Shown one piece after another: positions 1-5,371 of a stretch of DNA of 7,125 nt (position 1 is the stretch's first letter; every line of letters starts with the position of its first letter). Position numbers and translations under genes: made by a program. Source of the stretch: an uncultured Erysipelotrichaceae bacterium (GTDB taxonomy: Bacteria > Bacillota_I > Bacilli_A > RF39 > UBA660); contig CADBRE010000031.1 of NCBI GenBank assembly GCA_902797005.1, positions 1 to 7,125 on the forward strand. The letters run 5' to 3'. Below the pieces are notes generated by a model that was not told the DNA's origin, did not search any database, and was given only the letters and a program-made list of their open reading frames with translations.

Positions 1-339
1 ATTGAAAGATATGAAAATGAGCTTTTAAATTATGCTAAAGATGAACTTAAGAAACTAGATTTTGTAGAGACTTATTATCCTAATAATGTTAATCATGTAG
101 GAGTTATATCGTTTAATGTTAAGGGAGTGCATGCTCATGATGTTGCTTCAATTTTAAATAGTTATAATGTATGTGTTAGAAGTGGCAATCACTGTGCTCA
201 GCCGTTTTTGAGGAAGTTAGGACTAGAGTCAACTGTGCGTATGTCAATAAGCTTTTATAATACAAAAGAAGATATAGATAAGATGATAGTTGCTTTAAAA
301 AAAGTTAATGAAATATTTGGTAAATATGTAAGAGGTTAG
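1..339 (+). CDS. sufS: Cysteine desulfurase SufS, C-terminal part (5' end outside window)
   Basis: The reading frame is open from base 1 to the TAG at 337-339, giving the last 112 residues of a group II cysteine desulfurase. This PLP enzyme takes sulfur from L-cysteine as a persulfide and hands it to the SUF Fe-S assembly machinery in the cytoplasm. The segment carries the hallmark active-site loop RSGNHCAQP (residues 60-68 of the visible part), with the catalytic Cys at codon 193-195. A conserved Arg follows 15 residues later (codon 238-240) in VRMSISFYNT, the same spacing as Cys364/Arg379 of E. coli SufS. The final helix (EDIDKMIVALKKV) is also typical. The PLP-binding lysine and N-terminal domain lie upstream of the window. 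The GTG at 127 is internal and not a start. sufU begins two bases after the stop, so the two are surely co-transcribed. Confidence 0.96.
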   Translation: MERYENELLNYAKDELKKLDFVETYYPNNVNHVGVISFNVKGVHAHDVASILNSYNVCVRSGNHCAQPFLRKLGLESTVRMSISFYNTKEDIDKMIVALKKVNEIFGKYVRG

Positions 340-341
340 AT

Positions 342-770
342 ATGGAAGAATTAGATATTTATAATGAATTAGTTATGGAACATGCACTTAATTCTAAAAA
401 TAAGAAAGAACTTGAACACTATGATTCTTGTGAGCTTGGGCATAACCCAAATTGTGGGGATGAGATTAAGATAGAAGTTAAACTTTCTGAAGATAAAAAA
501 AGTATAGAAGAGATGTCTTTTACTGGACACGGATGTGCTGTTTCACAAGCAAGCGCGTCTATTATGATTGATACTTTAAAAGGTAAGACTATTGAAGAAG
601 CAAAAGACATTATCGAAACTTATCTAAAAATGATTAGGAGAGAAGAAATAACTAAGGAAGAAGAAATAAAATTAAGAGATGCAATTGCATTTAAAAATAT
701 CTCTAATATGCCTGCTAGAGTTAAATGTGCTTTACTTGCTTGGCATACACTTGAAAATATTCTAAATTAA
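342..770 (+). CDS. sufU: SufU, zinc-dependent sulfur acceptor for SufS
   Basis: This 142-residue protein of the IscU/NifU-like fold matches SufU, which in Bacillota accepts the persulfide sulfur from SufS by zinc-ligand exchange and passes it to the SufBCD scaffold. The expected zinc ligands are all visible: Cys38 and Asp40 in NPNCGDEI, Cys65 in GHGCAVSQASAS, and Cys129 in PARVKCALLAW. The long insertion between Cys65 and Cys129 and the PAR-KCA signature separate SufU from IscU. Length is normal (about 140-150). An additional Cys30 is present just before the first ligand; its role is unknown. The start ATG has an AGAGG site at 331-335, seven bases upstream and lying in the end of sufS, so translation of the two genes is probably coupled. 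A terminator follows immediately, so sufB is not downstream as it is in Bacillus subtilis. Confidence 0.95.
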   Translation: MEELDIYNELVMEHALNSKNKKELEHYDSCELGHNPNCGDEIKIEVKLSEDKKSIEEMSFTGHGCAVSQASASIMIDTLKGKTIEEAKDIIETYLKMIRREEITKEEEIKLRDAIAFKNISNMPARVKCALLAWHTLENILN

Positions 771-773
771 TTA

Positions 774-803
774 GGAACTAATAATTGTTAGTTTCTTTTT
801 TTT
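774..803 (+). terminator. Intrinsic terminator of the suf operon
   Basis: GGAACTAA (774-781) pairs with TTAGTTTC (788-795) over eight base pairs with one G-U, around a six-base loop, followed by eight T (796-803). It begins four bases after the sufU stop codon and is read in the direction of sufS-sufU. It marks the 3' end of the suf operon. Confidence 0.85.
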
Positions 804-813
804 ATGGTAAAAT
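785..813 (+). promoter_or_regulatory. Putative sigma-A promoter of the LemA-like gene, overlapping the suf terminator
   Basis: An extended -10 (TGG-TAAAAT; hexamer 808-813) lies 17 bases after a -35-like TTGTTA (785-790; 4 of 6 matches to TTGACA). The -35 lies in the loop and 3' arm of the suf terminator. Predicted transcription start is about 820, shortly before the AAGGA site (823-827) of the next gene. Confidence 0.55.
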
Positions 814-836
814 GTTTATTGTAAGGACGTGGTAAT

Positions 837-1394
837 GTGATAACTGCTATTTATGTTGTTGGTGTAATAGTTTTAATTGGTTCTTTAATAGGAATATTTT
901 TACTTTTAAAAAATGATAAACTAAATACACTTGTTTATAAAATTGATATGTGTGAAAAAGAAATGAATGATCATTTAAAGATGAAAGAAGAAAATGTTTT
1001 AAGACTTATATCAATTATTAATAGACAATTAAATTTAGATTTGAAAGAGTTTGAAAAAGTTAAGAATCTCAAAGCAAGTAAAGTTAATAACATTGAAAAA
1101 GATAAAATACTAACAGAAGCTTTTGATGAGATTAAGAAAGTTTATGTTGATAATAGTGAACTTTCTGATATAAAGAGTTTTGATGGAATATTAAAAGATA
1201 TAGATAATGATGAAATAAGTTTAATATCACTTAGAACTTTATATAATAAATCTGCTGGGGAATATAATATGTTATTAGGAAAGTTTCCGTTTGGAATTAT
1301 CAGTAAGTTTAGAAAGCTAACAGTTAGGCCTTTATATCAAGGTAAAGAACTTCAGGAAGTTATAGAAAAAGAGTTAAGTAATCTAGTTATTTAA
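837..1394 (+). CDS. LemA-like membrane-anchored coiled-coil protein
   Basis: This protein has 185 residues. Residues 2-24 form one strong N-terminal membrane helix, followed by charged, mostly helical sequence (about 25-110) that would lie outside the membrane. The end resembles the LemA family: YNKSAGEYN at 136-144 and then LLGKFPFGIISKF (146-158), matching the LemA pattern of repeated YN, a following FP and a hydrophobic segment. LemA proteins are helical-bundle membrane proteins of unclear biochemical role. The match is to the fold pattern rather than a close relative. The start must be GTG 837, because the in-frame codon at 822-824 is a stop; the nearby ATG at 835 runs straight into TGA. 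AAGGA (823-827) is nine bases upstream. Its 3' end overlaps the convergent ung gene by 8 bp. No TPM-domain partner, often found with LemA, is visible. The family call is moderately sure; the function is unknown. Confidence 0.75.
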   Translation: MITAIYVVGVIVLIGSLIGIFLLLKNDKLNTLVYKIDMCEKEMNDHLKMKEENVLRLISIINRQLNLDLKEFEKVKNLKASKVNNIEKDKILTEAFDEIKKVYVDNSELSDIKSFDGILKDIDNDEISLISLRTLYNKSAGEYNMLLGKFPFGIISKFRKLTVRPLYQGKELQEVIEKELSNLVI

Positions 1395-1402
1395 CTCTTT
1401 TT
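1366..1402. terminator. Bidirectional terminator inside the convergent gene ends
   Basis: AAAAAGAGTTAA (1366-1377) pairs perfectly with TTAACTCTTTTT (1391-1402). The stem continues with one G-U and three more pairs (1378-1381 with 1387-1390) around the loop TCTAG. Both strands end the stem in a run of T, so it can stop transcription of the LemA-like gene rightward and of ung leftward. Both stop codons (1392-1394 on +, 1387-1389 on -) lie inside the hairpin. Confidence 0.88.
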
Positions 1403-2058
1403 AAGTCCCAGTTAATTGGCTTTTGTTTTGTACTAATTAAAAAGTTATTTGTTTTTGAAAAAGGTTTGCTGCCAAAGAATCCATTGTATGCTGAAAATGG
1501 AGAAGGGTGAGCACTTTCAATTACTAAGTGTTTAGGATTAGTTATATATTTTTTCTTATTTCTTGCAAAGTTACCCCATAAAATAAATACTACTGGGCTT
1601 TCTTTTTCATTTAATAGTTTTATTATGTGATCAGTAAATAACTCCCAACCTAAATCTTTATGCGAAGCCGCCTTATCTTTTTCAACTGTTAGAACACTGT
1701 TTAATAGTAGTACTCCTTCTTTTGCCCATGGGGTTAAGTCTCCAGTAGGTGCTTCATCAATTCCTAAATCGTCTTTAAGTTCTTTGTATATGTTTTTTAA
1801 TGAAGGTGGTTTTTTGATTCCTTCTTGTACTGAGAATGATAGACCGTGTGCTTCACCAATTCCATGATATGGATCTTGCCCTAGAATTACTACTTTAGTG
1901 TTTTCATATGATGAAAGCTTTAAAGCGTTAAAAATGTTTTTGTATTCTGGAAAGCAAGTAGAAGTATTATACTTTTCTTTGATGATGTTCATAAATCTTT
2001 TGAATCCATCACTTTCCCAAATTATTTTTAATTTATCATCCCAATCATTACCTATCAT
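1387..2058 (-). CDS. ung: Uracil-DNA glycosylase, family 1
   Basis: Ung cuts uracil out of DNA after cytosine deamination or dUMP misincorporation and so starts base-excision repair. From the chosen start it is 223 residues, the usual family size. Motif A, GQDPYHG, is at 60-66 with the water-activating Asp62. GVLLLN at 115-120 contributes to the uracil pocket. The C-terminal HPSPFSA loop has His184, matching the catalytic His of the family, and FFGSKPFSKTNNFL follows. A longer frame opens at 2112, but the ATG at 2058 is preferred: AAGAGGT (2071-2065) lies six bases before it, and the extra 18 residues would run into the upstream transporter stop. It lies 40 bases behind the AGCS transporter on the same strand, possibly with its own promoter. 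No key residue is missing. Confidence 0.97.
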   Translation of the reverse strand: MIGNDWDDKLKIIWESDGFKRFMNIIKEKYNTSTCFPEYKNIFNALKLSSYENTKVVILGQDPYHGIGEAHGLSFSVQEGIKKPPSLKNIYKELKDDLGIDEAPTGDLTPWAKEGVLLLNSVLTVEKDKAASHKDLGWELFTDHIIKLLNEKESPVVFILWGNFARNKKKYITNPKHLVIESAHPSPFSAYNGFFGSKPFSKTNNFLISTKQKPINWDLKRVK

Positions 2059-2077
2059 AAATATACCTCTTGAATTC

Positions 2078-2086
2078 ATTTTAACA
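2078..2086 (-). promoter_or_regulatory. Candidate extended -10 promoter for ung
   Basis: On the minus strand TGT-TAAAAT (2086-2078) forms an extended -10 in the gap before ung, predicting a start near 2071, just at the AAGAGGT ribosome site. No good -35 is present at the right distance (best about 3 of 6), so this rests on the extended -10 alone. If it is inactive, ung depends on read-through from the transporter. Confidence 0.4.
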
Positions 2087-2087
2087 T

Positions 2088-2112
2088 AAAAAGATGATTT
2101 ATGAAATATCAT
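2088..2112 (-). terminator. Weak candidate terminator after the transporter gene
   Basis: On the minus strand ATGAT (2112-2108) pairs with ATCAT (2098-2094), with two further pairs inside across a bulge, followed by CTTTTT (2093-2088). The transporter stop codon lies within the hairpin. The stem is short and nearly all A-T, so termination is likely to be partial at best. Confidence 0.35.
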
Positions 2113-3289
2113 GTCTTAATTTAGTTATTATGTATGAGTTTCCGATTATTAGTATTAACATAAATGTATCTATTAGTTTCCAAATTAATGAGGTATCTAA
2201 GAATAATCCACTAGTTATGAACATGAACACTATTATTTTAAAAATATTTATTAACTTTTTGTTTTTAAATAGATATGTAAAATTACATATGCCAATATAT
2301 ATTCCAGAAATGATAGTTGAAATAGCTAATAGACTCACTATAATGTTTAAAAAATAATTACCATATGATGAGAAGTGATATGTGAATGTGTTTAGTAATA
2401 AATCTGTATATGAGGTTATGATTATATTAGATGAATTTAAGTAAATTAATACTAATAAAGATATAAGAGTTGAAACTACAAAAACGATAAAGTATGATCC
2501 AAGTATTAATGTGTTTGCAGTTGTTTCTGAGATTTCATTATTAATTCCACTGCTCATTGATGTTGTGCCTATGAGAAGTTCATTTAGAAATATGCTTCTT
2601 TTAATCCCTATAATCATTCCTGTTAAAAATGTTTTAGGGTTAAATGCTTCATTTAATATGCTTTTAAATATAGTTGGTAACATGTAGTAATGCTTTGCAA
2701 TTGTAAAAATAGAAATGCTAATAAAAAATATACACATTATTGGGACTATTTTGTTTAATAGTTTGGTTATCTCTCTAACGTCATTTGTAATTATGAGTAT
2801 TATAAGAACAGAAATAATTAAGAATAGCATTATTTTATTAATGTTTAATAGGTTAGATACAGTATTTGTCTGTATCATAAGGAAGAAAAATGAATATGTT
2901 GATACGAAAAGTATAAGCATTATATTTGCTAGTTTATTCTTCTTAAGGCCAAATTTTGTGTAGTAGTATATTCCACCCACATACAAATTATTAACCTTTT
3001 GTTTATATTTGCTTCCTAGATAACTTTCTACGTAAATTATGCTAGAAGTTAAAATTGTAAATAAGTATATCCAAAGAAGTGAGCCTGCTCCTCCTATAAA
3101 TATTGACATAGTGGTACCTATAATTGTGCCAACACCCATTTTTGTTCCAAGGGCTAAAAATAAGCTATCTTTGTTTATTTTTCTTGTTAAAGATTTCAGT
3201 TCATAGTTTTTAAAGTTAATCTTTTTAGAAAAGTAAAGTCCTAGAAACACAATATAAATTATTAACATAAGCCATAGTGTATCTAACAT
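2099..3289 (-). CDS. Divergent AGCS-family (alanine/glycine:cation symporter) transporter
   Basis: This very hydrophobic protein has about ten membrane segments and follows the AGCS plan along its length. The expected first signature appears as LALGTKMGVGTIIGT (59-73 of the frame opening at 3334), then GGAGSLLWIY (81-90). LLNKIVPIM (192-200) and FNPKTFLTGM (231-240) follow, then GIKRSIFLNELLIGT (243-257), which corresponds to GxKRGxFSNEAGxGS of the family, and finally IWKLIDT (384-390). Such symporters import small neutral amino acids with Na+ or H+. Several consensus positions differ: GNI reads GTI, GGPG reads GGAG, and NEAG reads NELL, so substrate and even activity are open. It is also short (396-411 residues against about 450-500), mainly at the N-terminus. 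The start is uncertain: GTG 3334, ATG 3307 or ATG 3289, none with a Shine-Dalgarno. ATG 3289 is preferred because it fits the family N-terminus and the predicted promoter. Confidence 0.85.
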   Translation of the reverse strand: MLDTLWLMLIIYIVFLGLYFSKKINFKNYELKSLTRKINKDSLFLALGTKMGVGTIIGTTMSIFIGGAGSLLWIYLFTILTSSIIYVESYLGSKYKQKVNNLYVGGIYYYTKFGLKKNKLANIMLILFVSTYSFFFLMIQTNTVSNLLNINKIMLFLIISVLIILIITNDVREITKLLNKIVPIMCIFFISISIFTIAKHYYMLPTIFKSILNEAFNPKTFLTGMIIGIKRSIFLNELLIGTTSMSSGINNEISETTANTLILGSYFIVFVVSTLISLLVLIYLNSSNIIITSYTDLLLNTFTYHFSSYGNYFLNIIVSLLAISTIISGIYIGICNFTYLFKNKKLINIFKIIVFMFITSGLFLDTSLIWKLIDTFMLILIIGNSYIITKLRHDIS

Positions 3290-3300
3290 ATTAAAATTAT

Positions 3301-3330
3301 ATAGCATTAAGTTAAAAAATATGTTATAAT
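3301..3330 (+). promoter_or_regulatory. Promoter of the T-box/metG transcript
   Basis: A perfect -10 TATAAT (3325-3330) with an extended TGT just before it (3322-3324). The -35 is weak: ATAGCA (3301-3306, 18-base spacing) matches TTGACA at three positions. The predicted start is near 3337, directly before the T-box leader. It lies within the 5' end of the longest version of the divergent transporter frame. Confidence 0.65.
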
Positions 3331-3344
3331 ACACTTGATTTCAA
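3316..3344 (-). promoter_or_regulatory. Candidate promoter of the AGCS transporter gene
   Basis: On the minus strand TTGAAA (3344-3339; 5 of 6 to TTGACA) is followed after exactly 17 bases by TATTTT (3321-3316; 4 of 6 to TATAAT), predicting a start around 3309. That would put GTG 3334 upstream of the transcript start and favours ATG 3289. It overlaps the opposite-strand metG promoter. Confidence 0.45.
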
Positions 3345-3548
3345 GAGCGAATGTACTATTTGCGAGTAGGTTAATGATGTATTAAAGAGAGTTCTTGTTT
3401 GGTGTGAAAGAATATAATAGTTAACTGAATATGGCCTATAGGAGTTTTTGACGTATGTAGTGCGATAAGCTAATAAAGATGCATAATACTTTATGAATTA
3501 AGGTGGTACCGCTGAAAGAAATCAGTCCTTAAGTCATAGAGTTTTTTT
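3337..3548 (+). promoter_or_regulatory. T-box leader (tRNA-Met type) of metG
   Basis: This is a tRNA-sensing leader RNA. The conserved T-box sequence AAGGTGGTACCGC is at 3500-3512. TTAAGG (3498-3503) pairs with CCTTAA (3527-3532), and CTGA (3512-3515) with TCAG (3522-3525). This leaves the bulge TGGTACC, whose TGGT would pair with an uncharged tRNA ending in ACCA. Stem I shows AGTA at 3365-3368, GTTAA/TTAAC (3370-3374 with 3421-3425), AGAGAG (3386-3391) and the distal GGTGTGAAAG (3401-3410). The specifier loop holds GAAT-ATG; ATG at 3431-3433 fits methionine, as expected ahead of metG. Stem III is ATAAAG/CTTTAT (3473-3478 with 3489-3494). In T-box genes, uncharged cognate tRNA raises expression of the gene behind the leader. 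The exact boundaries of stem I and the specifier register are read by eye. Confidence 0.93.
3489..3548 (+). terminator. T-box regulated terminator before metG
   Basis: CTTTATGA-A-TTAAGG (3489-3503) pairs with CCTTAA-G-TCATAGAG (3527-3541) over 14 pairs, with one A-G mismatch and one G-U, followed directly by seven T (3542-3548). The outer half uses the 3' arm of stem III. The inner half is the same helix as the antiterminator base. No separate hairpin fits between the T-box and the T run. Confidence 0.7.
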
Positions 3549-3566
3549 GAAAGAAAGGATGATATT

Positions 3567-5114
3567 ATGGAAAAAGAAAAGTTTTATATTACTACAGCTA
3601 TTGCTTATACTAGTAGTAAACCACATATTGGTAATATGTATGAGATAATACTTAGTGATGCTATTGCAAGATTTAAGAGATTAGAAGGGTATGATGTTCT
3701 ATTTCAAACTGGAACTGATGAACATGGTGAGAAAATAGAGCTTAAGGCTAAAGAAGCTGGTGTTAGTCCAAAAGAATATGTTGATTCTGTAGCTAGTGAA
3801 ATTAGAAGATTATGGGATTTAATGAATATTTCATATGATAAGTTTGTTAGAACTACTGATGAGAAGCATGAAGAGGTTGTAAAACATATTTTTAAGAAGT
3901 TTTATGATCAAGGGGATATTTATAAAGGTGAATATAAAGGGCTTTATTGCACTCCTTGTGAGTCATTCTTTACTGAAAGTCAGCTTGTTGATGGGAAATG
4001 TCCTGATTGTGGTAGAGAAGTTAAGGAAGCTAGTGAAGAAGCATATTTCTTTAAGCTTTCAAATTATACTGATAGACTATTAAAGTTTTATGAAGAGAAT
4101 CCAGATTTTGTAGTGCCTGTTTCAAGAAAAAATGAAATGATTAATAACTTTATTAAGCCTGGACTTCAAGATTTGTGTGTATCTCGTACATCATTTGACT
4201 GGGGTATTCCTGTGAGTTTTGACCCTAAGCATGTTATTTATGTTTGGATAGACGCACTTTCTAACTATATAACTAATATTGGTTATGATGTAAATGCACA
4301 AACAGAAGAGTTTAAGAAATATTGGCCTGCTGATTTGCATGTTGTTGGTAAAGATATTATAAGATTCCATATAATTTACTGGCCAATAATGTTAATGGCT
4401 TTAGGGCTTCCACTTCCTAAGAAGGTTTATGGACATCCATGGCTACTATTTAACAATGATAAGATGAGTAAGTCTAAGGGTAATATTATGTATCCTGATG
4501 ATTTAGCTAATGTTTTTGGGGTAGATGCAATTCGTTATTATTGCCTACATGAAGTTGGAATGGCAAATGACGGGAATATAACATATGATTTAATAATCGA
4601 TAGATATAACTCTGATTTAGCTAATGTTTTAGGAAATTTAGTAAACAGAACTATTTCAATGGCAAATAAGTACTTTGGTGGAGTAGTAACTAATACTAAA
4701 GCTTCAGAAGAAGTAGATAACGAACTTGTTGAAATGATAAACAATGTTCATAGTAATGTAACTAAGAATATAGATAATATGGAAATAAGTGCAGCTTTAG
4801 AGAGTGTATTTGATGTTTTACGAAGAAGTAATAAATATATTGATGAAACAATGCCTTGGGCTTTAGCTAAAGAAGAAGATAAACAAGATAGATTAAAGAC
4901 AGTTCTATATAATCTTTTAGAAGCTATCAGAGTTAGTGCTTCATTACTTTCATGTTTTTTACCTGAGACCTCAGAAAAGATATTTAAGCAATTAAATACT
5001 TTAGATAAATCTTTATCTTTTAATGAAAACAATACTTATGAAAATATGAATGCGGAAGTTTTATTTGCGCGTATTGATAAGGATAAGTTTATGGAAGAAA
5101 ATTGTCAAAATTAG
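3567..5114 (+). CDS. metG: Methionyl-tRNA synthetase
   Basis: This class I synthetase charges tRNA-Met (initiator and elongator) with methionine in the cytoplasm; it has 515 residues. The nucleotide-binding HIGH motif is at 20-23, written HIGN here, within KPHIGNMY. TGTDEHGEKI lies near 48-57. A zinc knuckle has Cys128, Cys131, Cys145 and Cys148, and the KMSKS loop is at 299-303 in DKMSKSKGN. YVWIDALSNY and the NEMINNFIKPGLQDL stretch are typical of MetRS, and the rest is the helical anticodon-binding domain. The protein stops after that domain, so the C-terminal EMAPII-like tRNA-binding domain found in the roughly 660-residue B. subtilis enzyme is absent. AAAGGA (3554-3559) lies seven bases before the ATG. 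The T-box leader upstream places it under tRNA-Met control. The gene ends at its own terminator, so tatD is probably transcribed separately. Confidence 0.98.
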   Translation: MEKEKFYITTAIAYTSSKPHIGNMYEIILSDAIARFKRLEGYDVLFQTGTDEHGEKIELKAKEAGVSPKEYVDSVASEIRRLWDLMNISYDKFVRTTDEKHEEVVKHIFKKFYDQGDIYKGEYKGLYCTPCESFFTESQLVDGKCPDCGREVKEASEEAYFFKLSNYTDRLLKFYEENPDFVVPVSRKNEMINNFIKPGLQDLCVSRTSFDWGIPVSFDPKHVIYVWIDALSNYITNIGYDVNAQTEEFKKYWPADLHVVGKDIIRFHIIYWPIMLMALGLPLPKKVYGHPWLLFNNDKMSKSKGNIMYPDDLANVFGVDAIRYYCLHEVGMANDGNITYDLIIDRYNSDLANVLGNLVNRTISMANKYFGGVVTNTKASEEVDNELVEMINNVHSNVTKNIDNMEISAALESVFDVLRRSNKYIDETMPWALAKEEDKQDRLKTVLYNLLEAIRVSASLLSCFLPETSEKIFKQLNTLDKSLSFNENNTYENMNAEVLFARIDKDKFMEENCQN

Positions 5115-5135
5115 TGTCAAATTGGCACTTTTTTT
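5113..5135 (+). terminator. Intrinsic terminator of metG
   Basis: AGTGTC (5113-5118) pairs with GGCACT (5124-5129), six pairs with one G-U, around loop AAATT, followed by a run of seven T (5129-5135). The last two bases of the metG stop codon form the foot of the stem. Confidence 0.82.
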
Positions 5136-5173
5136 GTCGAAACTGTGGAAAAGTCTTTTAAATATGTTATGAT
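5134..5173 (+). promoter_or_regulatory. Putative promoter of the small membrane gene and tatD
   Basis: Two overlapping options are visible. TTGTCG (5134-5139; 4 of 6), whose first bases are the end of the metG terminator T run, is followed after 18 bases by TTAAAT (5158-5163). Alternatively, an extended -10 TGT-TATGAT (5165-5173) stands without a clear -35. The latter would start the RNA near 5180, leaving only about nine bases before the ATG at 5189. Confidence 0.5.
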
Positions 5174-5188
5174 TAATATGTGATTTTT

Positions 5189-5362
5189 ATGAAAAAGACT
5201 ATAATTGGTAGTAAAGTAGTAAAAAGAGCAGTAAAAACCTTATTAGTAGAAGCTTGTGTTATTGGATTCTTTATCTATATGAAAATAACACATCTTTATG
5301 ATGCAATATTTTTGATAGCATTTTCTATCTTAAATTACAAGTTTTTTGCTATAAGTGATTAG
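5189..5362 (+). CDS. Small hypothetical membrane protein, two predicted helices
   Basis: This protein of 57 residues begins with a lysine-rich stretch (KKTIIGSKVVKRAVK), followed by two hydrophobic segments at about 18-31 and 38-54 separated by a short KITHLYD turn. It is probably an inner-membrane hairpin with a positively charged N-terminus inside. I do not recognise a family. The ATG at 5189 is preferred to the GTG at 5180, giving MKKT... No Shine-Dalgarno is present, so translation may be weak or from a nearly leaderless RNA. It lies between metG and tatD, in its own interval after the metG terminator. The tatD ribosome site AGGA overlaps its stop codon, which suggests translation of the two is coupled. 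That coupling and the intact frame in compact DNA are the main reasons to believe it is real. Confidence 0.6.
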   Translation: MKKTIIGSKVVKRAVKTLLVEACVIGFFIYMKITHLYDAIFLIAFSILNYKFFAISD

Positions 5363-5371
5363 GATGTGGTA

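Noticed and set aside
127..339. Separate 70-residue gene starting at GTG 127
   Set aside because: The frame is open back to base 1 and the upstream residues continue the SufS sequence; the GTG is an internal Val codon.
2059..2112. N-terminal extension of Ung from ATG 2112
   Set aside because: The extra 18 residues are not family-like, run into the transporter stop region, and the ATG at 2058 has a strong AAGAGGT site at the right distance.
2094..2357. Plus-strand frame opposite the end of the transporter gene
   Set aside because: It is antisense to well-matched AGCS sequence, has no ribosome site and shows only AT-rich low-complexity hydrophobic residues.
2715..2963. Plus-strand frame opposite the middle of the transporter gene
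   Set aside because: It is a shadow of the membrane-segment codons on the other strand, without start signals or a recognisable product.
3345..3360. Small hairpin GCGAAT/ATTTGC at the start of the T-box leader as a separate regulator
   Set aside because: It is short with a G-U pair and probably competes with or belongs to the base of stem I; not enough to call on its own.
4538..5032. Two minus-strand frames inside metG
   Set aside because: Both are antisense to the conserved helical domain of MetRS and lack ribosome sites.
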